Origin: Desulfobulbus elongatus DSM 2908
Lineage (GTDB): Bacteria > Desulfobacterota > Desulfobulbia > Desulfobulbales > Desulfobulbaceae
Length of the DNA stretch: 35,000 bases
Assembly (NCBI RefSeq): GCF_000621145.1
Contig: NZ_JHZB01000034.1
Coordinates: forward strand, 1 to 35,000
Direction: 5' to 3'
Position numbers and translations under genes: made by a program. Shown piece after piece: positions 7,580 to 15,984 of the stretch; position 1 is the first letter of the stretch, and each line of letters begins with the position of its first letter. A model generated the notes under the pieces. That model did not search any database. It saw nothing but the letters and a program-made list of their open reading frames with translations, and was not told the DNA's origin.

Positions 7580-10576
7580 CTACCGGGCCTCGTCGAGCAG
7601 TTTCCTGAGGAGCGAGGCGATTTCTTTCTTGATCAGCGGCTTCATTGCAAATCCTTTTATGCCCAACAACCGCGCCTTTTCTTCCGAAATCAGGTTGCTG
7701 TAGCCCGTGCAGAGGATGATGGGCACATCGGGCCGTATCTGCAGGATCCTGAGGGCGAGCTCGCTTCCCGTCATTCCCGACATGGTGTGGTCGGTGATCA
7801 CTGCGTCGAAAAAATCCGGCTGGTTCTGAAAGGTCACCAGCGCATCCAAACCGTTGGTGCGTCCCGTCACCTTGTAGCCGAGCCGTTCCAGCATGAGCAC
7901 CCCCAGTTCGACCAGCATTTCTTCGTCGTCGACGAACAGAATGCGCTCGGTGCCGGCAGGGGCTGTCTCGATGTACTCCAAACCATAGGTCGTCGCCTGC
8001 TCGGCGACCGGGAAATAGATCCGGAACACGGTCCCCCTGCCGATCTCGCTGTCGCACGTTATGAAACCGTGGTGACTGGTGACGATGCCGTGGACGATGG
8101 CGAGCCCCATGCCGGTCCCCTTGCCGACTTCCTTGGTGGTGAAGTAGGGGGCGAAAATTTTCTCCAGTATTTCCGGGGGAATACCGTTGCCGGTATCGCT
8201 CACGGCAAGTTCCACGAATTTTCCCGGCTGGATTTCCGGCCGATGCTGCAGGTCGTTTTTGGACAGCTCGCGGTTTGCGAGGGCGATCCCGAGGACACCG
8301 CCCGTGTGCTCCATGGCGTGAAAGGCATTGGTGCAGAGGTTGATCAGGACCTGGTGCAGTTGGGTCGGATCGGCAAAGACGGGCCAGGCGGCGGAACTCG
8401 GGTCCAGTTCGATCGAAATCGTCGACGGGAGCGACGGCCGCAGCAGCTTGACCGCCTCGTCGACCACGAGGCCGGGGAGCACCGAAATGCGTTTGGCGTC
8501 GGCCTGCCGGCTGAAGGCGAGAATCTGCTTCACCAGCGCGCTGGCCCTCTCCCCCGCTTCCTGGATGCGTTCAAGATGCTTGAACGCGAGCACATGGCGG
8601 GGAACGAGATCCAGCGCCATCTCCGTGTAGCCGAGGATCGCACCGAGGATATTGTTGAAATCGTGCGCGATTCCCCCGGCCAACGTGCCGATGGCCTCCA
8701 TTTTCTGGGATTGGATCAACTGCGCCTGTAATTTTTTCTTCTCCTCCTCGGCCTTCCTGTTTTCGGTGATGTCCCTCGAAAAACTGGCGACCTGGATGAC
8801 CTTGCCCTGGTTGTTCAGGATGGGATACAGCCGGATGCGGTAATGTTTCTGCTCGCGGTTCTCGTCGTATTCAACCAGCCTTCTTTCGTACAGGACCTGG
8901 TCGATGGCCTGCCGGCGCATGCCGGCCGCGTCCGAGGGGAGGTAATCGAACAGGTTCTGGCCCCGCATCCCGTCGGCACACAGCGTGCGCCGCCGCGCCG
9001 CGTTTTCGTTCAGGTCGAGGATGGTCCCGTCGGATTTGACCAGGATGACCGAATCGGAGGTGGCGTTGAACAGCGCCTTGAACCAGGCCACGCTTTTTTT
9101 GAGCTTTTCCTCCGTGAATTTTTTGTCGGTGATATCCCGGATGCTTTCAATGGCGCCAATGATCTTGCCCGATTGATCGTGGAGGGGAGAGGCCTTGGCA
9201 AAGACCCAGGCCCCCTTGTTGCCGTTGTACAGGGCCCTGCAGAAGACCTCCGTTGTCAGCGTCTCCCCGTGCCGCAGGATGTGCGGATACAGCGCGGCGA
9301 CTTCCTCGCTGTCTTCGAGAATCAGGTCGATGAGCTGCGGCCGGGCCTCGCCGTAAAAGGGGACGGTGTAGGCATAGTTCCCTTTGCCCACCATCTCCGT
9401 CGCCGACAGACCGGTCATCTTCTCGATGGCCTTGTTCCAGATGATGATCCGCCCCTCCCGGTCGATGGCAAAGGTGGCGTCGGGAAGAAATTCAATGATG
9501 TCGGTCAGCCGCCTTCGTTCCTCCAGGAGTGCCGATTCGGCCTGCTTCCGCAGCAGCGCCTCGCCGATATGCGACGCGATCCCCTCGAGGAGCCCGAGCG
9601 AGTTCAGCGAGAAGCATCCCTTCTGTGTGTTGCTGCAATGGATGAGGCCGACGATTTGTTCCTTGACCCGGATGGGGATCAGGGCAAAGGACGCATACCC
9701 GCTGTACACGCATTGGTTGCGCGGATGCAATCTGAGATCGTGTTCTGGGGGGAGATCCAGGAGGCACCGGGAGTCGTTGACCCAATAACTGCCGCCTTGC
9801 GTGCAAAAGGGGCTCGCGGGGTCGGTCCGGCCGGACAGGACCAGGCCGCACGCACACGCCAGCCGGGCCTTGCCCTCCTTATCCCGGCAGATGATTCCGG
9901 ACTCGGCGTACTCGAGCAGGGAATTTTCTTTCGCGAGAAAGGCGTCGGCAAAGCCTTTGTGGGCATAGAACGGGAAATCCTCCCCTTCCTGCAGGCGGAT
10001 GCCGACCGCGTCGAACCCCGTGCCGCGCTGCAGCACGTCGAGGATGTGGTGGATGGATGCGGGCAAGGTGCCCAGGCCGCTGAGGATATGAAGGATTTCC
10101 CGGCCCATCTCCCGGTAGCCCTCCGATTTCTTCTGATCGGTGATATCGCGGAAAAAACAGTGGGTTTGTTGAAAGCGGCCGGTGGCATCCCGTCCGATTT
10201 TGCCGTCAAAGGAGACGGCCACGAGGGAGCCATCCTTCTGGATCATCTCGAACTCGGCGGACTTGACCTCGCCCAATTCCTTGTATTTGAGAAACCCCTT
10301 GCGGAAGGAGGACCGCCCGTCCGGATGGAGGAACTCGGCGAAGTTCTTGCCGATGACCTCCTCCCGGGTTCGTCCGAGCGTCTCGAGCCAGGTCTGGTTG
10401 ACGTGGATGAAGCAGCCGTCCTCGTCGAGGGACTGATACCCGAAGGGCGCCAACTCGAGCAGTTGCTTCAGGTAGTCGTAATCCGTTCGAAGTCGCACCA
10501 CTTCCTTCTTCAACTCGGCGAGTTGGTGTTCCAAAGAAGTCGGTTCGTCGGAATCTGGACGGGAAAGATCGCTCAT
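7580..10576 (-). CDS. Hybrid sensor histidine kinase: PAS-GAF-PAS-PAS-HisKA-HATPase-REC
   Basis: A 998-residue, apparently cytoplasmic kinase with no membrane segment. A short coiled coil (14-38) leads into PAS1 (40-150), GAF (155-345), PAS2 (357-490), PAS3 (497-610), HisKA with His638 in GGIAHDFNN, HATPase with Asn750, DTGNG (794-798) and TGMGL (821-825), and a C-terminal receiver with Asp929 in VITDHTMSG, plus Thr957 and Lys979. The GAF domain contains several cysteines (Cys230, 241, 243, 258, 271, 289), possibly a redox or metal site. ATG 10576 is chosen because GGAG lies 6 bases upstream; the frame extends further 5' without support. There is no separate response regulator next to it, so phosphate presumably passes from the internal receiver to a distant partner. 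The input signal is unknown. Confidence 0.93.
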   Translation of the reverse strand: MSDLSRPDSDEPTSLEHQLAELKKEVVRLRTDYDYLKQLLELAPFGYQSLDEDGCFIHVNQTWLETLGRTREEVIGKNFAEFLHPDGRSSFRKGFLKYKELGEVKSAEFEMIQKDGSLVAVSFDGKIGRDATGRFQQTHCFFRDITDQKKSEGYREMGREILHILSGLGTLPASIHHILDVLQRGTGFDAVGIRLQEGEDFPFYAHKGFADAFLAKENSLLEYAESGIICRDKEGKARLACACGLVLSGRTDPASPFCTQGGSYWVNDSRCLLDLPPEHDLRLHPRNQCVYSGYASFALIPIRVKEQIVGLIHCSNTQKGCFSLNSLGLLEGIASHIGEALLRKQAESALLEERRRLTDIIEFLPDATFAIDREGRIIIWNKAIEKMTGLSATEMVGKGNYAYTVPFYGEARPQLIDLILEDSEEVAALYPHILRHGETLTTEVFCRALYNGNKGAWVFAKASPLHDQSGKIIGAIESIRDITDKKFTEEKLKKSVAWFKALFNATSDSVILVKSDGTILDLNENAARRRTLCADGMRGQNLFDYLPSDAAGMRRQAIDQVLYERRLVEYDENREQKHYRIRLYPILNNQGKVIQVASFSRDITENRKAEEEKKKLQAQLIQSQKMEAIGTLAGGIAHDFNNILGAILGYTEMALDLVPRHVLAFKHLERIQEAGERASALVKQILAFSRQADAKRISVLPGLVVDEAVKLLRPSLPSTISIELDPSSAAWPVFADPTQLHQVLINLCTNAFHAMEHTGGVLGIALANRELSKNDLQHRPEIQPGKFVELAVSDTGNGIPPEILEKIFAPYFTTKEVGKGTGMGLAIVHGIVTSHHGFITCDSEIGRGTVFRIYFPVAEQATTYGLEYIETAPAGTERILFVDDEEMLVELGVLMLERLGYKVTGRTNGLDALVTFQNQPDFFDAVITDHTMSGMTGSELALRILQIRPDVPIILCTGYSNLISEEKARLLGIKGFAMKPLIKKEIASLLRKLLDEAR

Positions 10577-11223
10577 CGGATACTCCGTGGCAGAATGATG
10601 ACTGACACCACCTGAAGGTCGGCTGTCGGCATGAGTTAGGCGTTGCAAAACATAGTTGCAGAGGCTCCCGGATTTGTCGAGGAAATCTTTCCGAAAGGAG
10701 CGTTCCGGCCCGTCCGGTTTGCAAACGGCCATGCGGGCCGTTCCGGCGGCATGGCGTCATCGGCCATGCGAATCCGGGAGGCGTCCAATGGCCGGATGCG
10801 GAAAGGCACCGGCCCACGGAACCGGGGGGACAACCGGCAGAGGCGGAAAATCAAACAAACGGGGCAGAAGGAACAGGTTTCTGTCGGACCGCATGACGCG
10901 GCCCGACAGAAACCCGGAAGACGGCGCTGCTCGGAATTTCCGGGGCAGCCGAACCGACCGATGAACGGTACCGGCGGTGCGGTGGGGACGCCTGGCGGGG
11001 TAGGGCGGTCCGAGGAGGTATGCCGCCGTGACGGTATCGTTGCGCAAGCCGACAATGAGCACGGCCGGCTCCTCGCAACGGACAGACATCACAACGATTG
11101 GCTGCAAAAACACAAAAAACATTCCGGGAACGGGGCATGGCGCCTGGCCTTGCACCGCCCCCGGTGCTCCCGGCGCTGTCCACCGCCCCCTTGAGCGGGA
11201 CGTTTTCGCTGGAAGCGCGCCTG
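10577..11223. other. Intergenic region with a strong hairpin; no gene supported
   Basis: About 650 bases upstream of the kinase and downstream of the chemoreceptor, both minus strand. Several reading frames are open here, as expected in GC-rich DNA, but none has a recognisable protein, a good ribosome site or neighbouring logic. It should hold the kinase promoter; no clear consensus is visible. The inverted repeat at 10876-10914 is the main structured element. Confidence 0.55.
10876..10914. repeat. Long inverted repeat (hairpin), intergenic
   Basis: GGTTTCTGTCGG (10876-10887) pairs perfectly with CCGACAGAAACC (10903-10914). After one A/C mismatch the stem continues CCGC / GCGG around a 5-base loop ATGAC. 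That gives 16 pairs with one mismatch. Neither side has a T-run, so it is not an ordinary intrinsic terminator. It could be an operator, an mRNA-end structure of the chemoreceptor transcript or part of a small RNA. Confidence 0.7.
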
Positions 11224-13266
11224 TCAGACCTTGAAACGGCCGACCATGGCGTTCAGTTCACCGGCCAGCCGCGAGAGCGCGGTGGCGCTCTGGTCGACCT
11301 CGGTGCTGTTTCTGGTCATGTGGGCGGCCGCATCTTTGACTTCGCTGATTTCCTGGGCGATTTGGGAAGACACCACCGATCCCTGGGAGACGTTCTCGCT
11401 GACTTCGCTGATGCCTGCCGATGCCTGGCCGATGTTGCTGGCGATTTCCTTGGTCGCTGCCGACTGTTCGTCGACGGCCCCGGCGATGACGCCGACGATC
11501 TGGTTGACCTCGTCCACCACCTTGGTGATGGCGGCGATCTCGGCCACCGTGCCCGTGGTCGACTGCTGAATGCCTTCGACCCGTTCCTTGATCTCGTTGG
11601 TCGCGGAAGCGGTCTGCCGCGCCAATTCCTTGATTTCGTTGGCCACCACCGCAAACCCCTTGCCCGCCTCGCCGGCCCTGGCCGCCTCGATGGTGGCGTT
11701 CAAGGCAAGCAGGTTGACCTGCTCGGAGATGTCGGTGATCGTCTCGATGACCTTGCCGATATCCTTGGCCGACTCGCCCAGTTCGCTGATCTGGACCGAG
11801 GCCTTTTCGGTCTGCTGCACGGCCCCGGAAGTGATTTCGTTGGCCTTTTCGGCGTTGTCGGCAATTTGGGTGATGGTGGCGGTCATCTCCTCGACGGCGG
11901 CGGCCACCGTGGTGACGTTGCTGGAGGCCTCGCCCATGACCGCGGCCATGGTCCCCATGTTGGCGCTCATTTGCTCGCCCGCGGCGGCAACGGTGTTGGC
12001 CTTGCCTGAGGTCTGGCCGGCACTGGTGGACATCTGCTTGGCAATGTCCAGCAACTGGCCGGAAGCGGTCTGGAGCAGGCCCGCGTTCTGGGACACGTCC
12101 CGGATCACCACCTGGATTTTCTCGATGAAGACGTTGAACCATCGGGCCAACTCGCCCATCTCGTCCCGCGATCTGACTTCGAGCCGATGGGTCAGGTCCC
12201 CTTCGCCCTCGGCGATGTCCTTGAGGCCGGCCACCACCTGATGCAGCGGTTTGGTGATGGCGCCGACCAGGAAGGTGGACAGGCCGAGAAAGACGGCGAT
12301 GCCGAGAGCCACGATGATGGCGATGGTCGTCACCGCCGACCTGGTCTGCTGCGCGATAACGGCGTTGGTCAGGCGCACCGTGGCCTCCACCGGCTCAATG
12401 GCCTTCTTGCCGGCCTCGTCGAGCTGTTTGGTCGTTTCCCGCTCCTTGACGCCGAGGGTCTGGGATTCCTCCATGAGCTTGAGGAAGGTCTGCACCGTGC
12501 CCTTGATGCCCTTGGCCTGCTCGATGAACTGTTTGTTCTGGAGGGCGACCGAGGTTTCCTGCAGGGCCGGGATGCTGTTCTTGACGATGGCGTCGGTGAG
12601 CTGCGTGAACGTGGCGATCAACGCGGTGTCGCCGGACAGGAGAAACTGGAATTGCAGGCTTTGCAGTTGGAGAAAACCGATCTTGCAGTCCCGGACGATG
12701 TTGAGCATTTCGTTCTCGACCGCGCTCAGATCGGACCCCTCCATCTGCAGCTCGGCTTGGCGCGCCTCGAGATCCTTTTGGATCTCGTCGAGCGATTGCA
12801 GCGCCTGGAGCAGGGTTTGGGCCATGGTCTGCTTGAGCTGCTCCTGCTGGCCATGGGTCCTGACCACCTCGGTGAAGACCTGCTGGTACCGGCCGACCAT
12901 ATCCTTGGCGGCGGCCAACTGGTCGGCGATGTCCCGGCCGCTGTTCGTCCGGGAAGTCGCGTCGATGGCCGTGCCGCTGTCGACGGTCAGTTGCTCGAAC
13001 TGTCCCTTGACCTCGGTGGCGAAAAACTGGAGGTAGGTTTTTTCGGCGATCCGGGCATCCTGCATGAGGGTGATCAGCCGGTTGAAATCGGCCTTGGTGG
13101 TGTTGGCCCGGTTGATGTTGCCGTAATAGTGAATCCCGGTTGCCACCAGGAGCAGAATGATCACGATGGTGAAGAGCACCAGGCCGTAGAGCCTGGCCTT
13201 GAGACTGGAAGCGAAAAGAGAGAAGGCCATGGGCATATTCCGTTCGAAGAGATTATGCGAATCCAT
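11224..13266 (-). CDS. Methyl-accepting chemotaxis protein with helical periplasmic sensor
   Basis: A 680-residue inner-membrane chemoreceptor. TM1 is about 26-48, a predominantly helical periplasmic ligand domain (49-310, four-helix-bundle or HBM-like) follows, TM2 is 311-336, HAMP 337-390, and the cytoplasmic signalling domain runs to the C terminus. The hairpin tip that contacts CheA/CheW is present ([19 protein letters not shown]). No C-terminal CheR-binding pentapeptide is seen. ATG 13266 (MDSHNLF) is used, with GGGAG 11 bases upstream; ATGs at 13236 and 13230 are possible. The ligand is unknown. A gene for a secreted Cache protein lies upstream behind its own terminator, so the two may be functionally linked but separately transcribed. 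Confidence 0.92.
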   Translation of the reverse strand: MDSHNLFERNMPMAFSLFASSLKARLYGLVLFTIVIILLLVATGIHYYGNINRANTTKADFNRLITLMQDARIAEKTYLQFFATEVKGQFEQLTVDSGTAIDATSRTNSGRDIADQLAAAKDMVGRYQQVFTEVVRTHGQQEQLKQTMAQTLLQALQSLDEIQKDLEARQAELQMEGSDLSAVENEMLNIVRDCKIGFLQLQSLQFQFLLSGDTALIATFTQLTDAIVKNSIPALQETSVALQNKQFIEQAKGIKGTVQTFLKLMEESQTLGVKERETTKQLDEAGKKAIEPVEATVRLTNAVIAQQTRSAVTTIAIIVALGIAVFLGLSTFLVGAITKPLHQVVAGLKDIAEGEGDLTHRLEVRSRDEMGELARWFNVFIEKIQVVIRDVSQNAGLLQTASGQLLDIAKQMSTSAGQTSGKANTVAAAGEQMSANMGTMAAVMGEASSNVTTVAAAVEEMTATITQIADNAEKANEITSGAVQQTEKASVQISELGESAKDIGKVIETITDISEQVNLLALNATIEAARAGEAGKGFAVVANEIKELARQTASATNEIKERVEGIQQSTTGTVAEIAAITKVVDEVNQIVGVIAGAVDEQSAATKEIASNIGQASAGISEVSENVSQGSVVSSQIAQEISEVKDAAAHMTRNSTEVDQSATALSRLAGELNAMVGRFKV

Positions 13267-13330
13267 GGGATTGCTGCTCCCTTGAATCCGCGGGAAAAAC
13301 AGCCGACCTGACCACATCGTGCCGCAGCAC

Positions 13331-13368
13331 AAAAAAAGCCCCGGAGCCGACTGGGCGGGCACCGGGGC
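13331..13368 (-). terminator. Rho-independent terminator of the Cache-protein gene
   Basis: On the minus strand GCCCCGG (13368-13362) pairs with CCGGGGC (13344-13338) and is followed by seven T (13337-13331). It lies 19 bases after the Cache gene stop and upstream of the chemoreceptor start. Confidence 0.85.
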
Positions 13369-13386
13369 GAAAAGTTCACTCCTCGT

Positions 13387-13956
13387 TCACTTGATGTCGA
13401 GTTTCGCCATGGCCGCCTGGTCGCCATTGTAGATGCCGCAGCCGATCACCACGTCGACGCCGTCGGTCATGGTGCATTTCTTGACGTAGGAAACCTTGCG
13501 GACGATGTCCTTGGTGCCGGGGACCGGCCAATAATATTCGACCCAGCCTTGGCCGGTTTCATTGGCCACGTTGTTCATGGCCACGAAGAAGCGTTTGCCT
13601 TTCTCGTCCTTGAGCCCGATCAGCTCATTGCCTTCCATCTTGTATTTGATCGGATGCATGAGCATCCTGGTTTCCTTGAGGCTGTGGATCCAGATGTAGG
13701 TTCCCTCGAACAGGAAGGGGCTGCCCTTGCCCTTGAATTTGGGGAAGGCGGCCGGTCCCTCTTTGGTCAGCAGGGCACAGGCTTCGTCGACCTTGGCGAC
13801 AATGGTCTCCGGAACGGTCGGGGTCTCCTTGGCGGTTGTCTTGACGTACGCCTCGGATTCCGCGGCCAGTTGCTCGGGCGTTGTCTCGGCAAAACCGGGG
13901 GCGGCGAGCAGTGTCAGCAGCAGGGTGCAAACCAGGGTGTTGACGATTTTTTTCAC
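13387..13956 (-). CDS. Secreted single-Cache (sCache_2-like) protein
   Basis: A 189-residue exported protein. The start is GTG 13956, with an ideal AAGGAGG 5 bases upstream. Residues 1-23 are a signal peptide (VKKIVNTL, hydrophobic core, cleavage after PGFA). The rest is a single Cache-type sensor fold: a helix with CALLTKEG, then FEGTYIWIHSL, MHPIKYKMEGNELIGLKDEKGK, GWVEYYWPVPG and KVSYVKKC, which is the usual order in sCache_2 proteins. Such domains normally sit in chemoreceptors or kinases and bind small organic ligands; here it stands alone in the periplasm. The neighbouring chemoreceptor has no Cache domain, so a binding-protein partnership is conceivable but unproven. The two cysteines near the C terminus (KKC, GCG) could form a disulfide. 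Confidence 0.85.
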   Translation of the reverse strand: MKKIVNTLVCTLLLTLLAAPGFAETTPEQLAAESEAYVKTTAKETPTVPETIVAKVDEACALLTKEGPAAFPKFKGKGSPFLFEGTYIWIHSLKETRMLMHPIKYKMEGNELIGLKDEKGKRFFVAMNNVANETGQGWVEYYWPVPGTKDIVRKVSYVKKCTMTDGVDVVIGCGIYNGDQAAMAKLDIK

Positions 13957-14293
13957 AACGGCCTCCTTGTGCAATGGGAAGAGAAGGGCTTTCCCTCGGC
14001 GGATGGGGAGGAAGCAGCGGCACGCGTCCATGCCCACCCTCCGGCCTCTGTCCGGCCCGTGCCGTGCAGACGGAAAAGCGGATTGGAACCACTGGGTATG
14101 GTATATCAAAACGAAAGGATGCGCGTCAAGGCGGCCCGGTCTTTTTTTCCCGCGGGAGGAAGGACGGAACCATTGAAAAGACAGGGCTCTTCGACGACGG
14201 TCCGGCCGGGTGGCACTGCAGGGAGGGAGGGCAAACCGGGAGGAGCGGGGCGGAAGCCCGCCCCGGTCTCCCCCCGGTTCGATACCGGTCAGG
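13957..14293. other. Intergenic region: Cache gene promoter and a GC hairpin
   Basis: No gene supported. It contains the sigma-70-like promoter at 14100-14129 and a GC-rich stem CGGGGCGG (14246-14253) / CCGCCCCG (14258-14265) around AAGC, extended by imperfect pairing on both sides. The stem lies 28 bases beyond the stop of the last NifX-like gene and may help end that transcript, though no T-run follows it. Confidence 0.5.
14100..14129 (-). promoter_or_regulatory. Probable sigma-70-type promoter for the Cache gene
   Basis: On the minus strand TTGACG (14129-14124) is separated by 18 bases from TATACC (14105-14100). This predicts a start near 14093 and a leader of about 137 bases before the GTG at 13956. 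Confidence 0.5.
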
Positions 14294-14653
14294 TTACCAA
14301 TGGGCCTCCTTGTTGGGAGCGCTGGCATAGGTGACCGTACCGGCCTTGAGGGCGGCCACCGCCTCCCGCACCTTGCCGCCCACGTCGCTGACCACCTTGA
14401 CACCGCCCGCCGCCAGGGTGGCAAAGGCCTTGGGGCCGCAGTAGCCGGTCATCAGCACCTGGGCGCCCTTGTCGCTGACCATGGCCGCGGCCTGAATGCC
14501 CGCGCCCTTGAAGGCATTGACGTTGCTGCTGTTGTCCACCGCCTCCACGGCCATGGTGTCGGTATCGACAATCAGAATGTACGGGGCCCGGCCGAAGCGG
14601 GGATCGACCTCGCTGTCCAGCAGCGCGCCCTTGGCTGTCACGGCTACTTTCAT
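14294..14653 (-). CDS. NifX/NifB-C-like iron-molybdenum cofactor family protein (third in operon)
   Basis: A 119-residue protein of the dinitrogenase iron-molybdenum cofactor fold (the NifX, NafY and NifB C-terminal family), small proteins that bind iron-sulfur or metal-sulfur clusters in transit. The family start MKVAVTAKG, DPRFGRAPYILIVD, the GAGIQAAAMVSDKGAQVLMTG core and a terminal KEAHW are visible. Cys appears once (GYCGPKAF). AGGAG lies 7 bases before ATG. No nif structural genes are nearby, so a role in nitrogenase is not indicated; standalone members occur in many anaerobes with unknown clients. It is the last gene of the minus-strand sigma-54 operon. Confidence 0.88.
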   Translation of the reverse strand: MKVAVTAKGALLDSEVDPRFGRAPYILIVDTDTMAVEAVDNSSNVNAFKGAGIQAAAMVSDKGAQVLMTGYCGPKAFATLAAGGVKVVSDVGGKVREAVAALKAGTVTYASAPNKEAHW

Positions 14654-14677
14654 GGTGTCGTCTCCTGGTCTTTTGGG

Positions 14678-15049
14678 TCAGTGCCCGCCGCCGCAGACCT
14701 GATCGTCCGCTATTTTCGGCAGGGTGCCGGCGATGAAATCCTCGACCACCGGCCGGATCTCCGGGCGGACGCCGTCGTGATAGACCTCGATGCCCGCCTG
14801 TTTGAATCCCATCAGGGGCCGCATGCCGATGCCGCCGACCACCAGGGCGTTGACCCCGGCCTCGGCCAGCAGGGCCACCGGCACCATGCAGCCGCCCTGG
14901 ACATGCTCTTTGTTGGGCAGGATGGAGACCTGCCTGATCTGGCCGTTGTCCACATCGATGCAGGTGAACACGTCGCAGTGACCGAAATGGCCGGCCCGCA
15001 TGCCGTCCAGCCCGCCTTGCCCCTCGGAGGGGATTGCCAATCGAACCAT
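14678..15049 (-). CDS. NifX/NifB-C-like iron-molybdenum cofactor family protein (second in operon)
   Basis: A 123-residue homologue of the same fold as the next gene. It carries MRAGHFGHCDVFTCIDVD, QGGCMVP, the core LLAEAGVNALVVGGIGMRPL and a short C-terminal tail DQVCGGGH that could add metal ligands. Histidine and cysteine are thus richer than in its downstream neighbour, fitting a metal- or cluster-carrying member. AGGAG precedes ATG by 6 bases. It follows the first ATPase stop by 17 bases and precedes the next gene by 24, so all three are surely cotranscribed. Confidence 0.88.
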   Translation of the reverse strand: MVRLAIPSEGQGGLDGMRAGHFGHCDVFTCIDVDNGQIRQVSILPNKEHVQGGCMVPVALLAEAGVNALVVGGIGMRPLMGFKQAGIEVYHDGVRPEIRPVVEDFIAGTLPKIADDQVCGGGH

Positions 15050-15066
15050 AGATTACTCCTGTTGCA

Positions 15067-15984
15067 TTATGCTTTGTTGAGATGGGGGACCGCCTTGAGA
15101 TCGACGATGCCCAAGGCGTTCATGGCCGGCGATGCGGCCAGGGTGTCCCAGATGTCCCGGACGCACCGATGGGCCGGGGTTGTCTCGCCGAACTCGAACA
15201 GGGTCGTGCCCGCCACCATGGCCCGGGTGAAGACCGGGTCGAACGGCACCCGCCCCAGCAGGGCGGCGTTCCGCCGGGTCGCCATGGCTTCGATGGCCTC
15301 GGTCATGTCGAGGTTGAGATCGTACTTGTTGACGCAGACCATGGCCGGCACCCGGAAGTGGGCGGCGAGATCGAGCACCCGCTCCAGGTCGTGGCGGCCC
15401 GAGACCGTGGGTTCGACCACGACCGCCAGGGCCGTGGCTCCGCCGATGGCGGCGATCACCGGGCAGCCGATGCCCGGCGGGCCGTCGGTGATGAGGATGT
15501 CATACCCCTGCTCCTCGGCCAGTTGCCGGGCCTGGCGGCGCACCAGGCTGACCAGCTTGCCCGAGTTTTCCTCGGCGATGCCCAGCCGGGCATGGACCAT
15601 GGGGCCGAAGCGGGTGGCGGAGACGAACCACTCGCCGCAGCGCTGCACGGGAAAATCGATGGCCGCGGCCGGGCAGAAATCGACGCAGACGCCACAGCCT
15701 TCGCACCGGATGGGATCCACCGCGAACCGTTCGCTGATGGCGTCGAAGCGGCAGAGCGTGCGGCAGGTGCCGCATCCGGTGCAAAGATCGGGGTTGATCA
15801 GGGCCTTGCTGCCGCCCATGAAGTCGGCGCGCTGAACGACCTGCGGCGCCATCAGCAGATGCAGGTCGGCGGCGTCGACATCGGCGTCGCACAGGACGCT
15901 GTTTTTGGCCAGGGAGGCGAACGCCGCGGTCAGGCTGGTCTTGCCGGTGCCGCCTTTGCCGCTGACGATGACGAGTTCGCGCAT
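15067..15984 (-). CDS. MinD/Mrp-superfamily ATPase with inserted 2[4Fe-4S] ferredoxin domain (A)
   Basis: A 305-residue cytoplasmic P-loop ATPase. The deviant Walker A is GKGGTGKTS (10-18), the switch region DADVDAADLHLL follows, and a bacterial ferredoxin insert carries CTGCGTCRTLC and CEGCGVCVDFC, eight Cys for two [4Fe-4S] clusters. DGPPGIGCPV is the Walker B/switch II area, with the extra Cys seen in this subfamily. Members are related to NBP35/ApbC cluster carriers and occur in pairs in anaerobes; their clients are not established. The start is ATG 15984, since the P-loop begins at once and AGGAA is upstream; a GTG at 16002 would add six residues. It overlaps the preceding ATPase gene by 55 bases. 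Confidence 0.9.
   Translation of the reverse strand: MRELVIVSGKGGTGKTSLTAAFASLAKNSVLCDADVDAADLHLLMAPQVVQRADFMGGSKALINPDLCTGCGTCRTLCRFDAISERFAVDPIRCEGCGVCVDFCPAAAIDFPVQRCGEWFVSATRFGPMVHARLGIAEENSGKLVSLVRRQARQLAEEQGYDILITDGPPGIGCPVIAAIGGATALAVVVEPTVSGRHDLERVLDLAAHFRVPAMVCVNKYDLNLDMTEAIEAMATRRNAALLGRVPFDPVFTRAMVAGTTLFEFGETTPAHRCVRDIWDTLAASPAMNALGIVDLKAVPHLNKA

Noticed and set aside
8843-10615. 590-codon plus-strand frame antisense to the kinase
   Set aside because: It lacks any domain, and the minus-strand kinase has complete motifs.
10643-11194. Several overlapping open frames in the kinase-chemoreceptor gap
   Set aside because: Frames are open on both strands, but none has a ribosome site, known motif or realistic composition.
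14131-14170. T-run with CCCGCGGG near 14140-14155 as a terminator
   Set aside because: The stem is too short and lies on the wrong side of the run for the only gene reading toward it.
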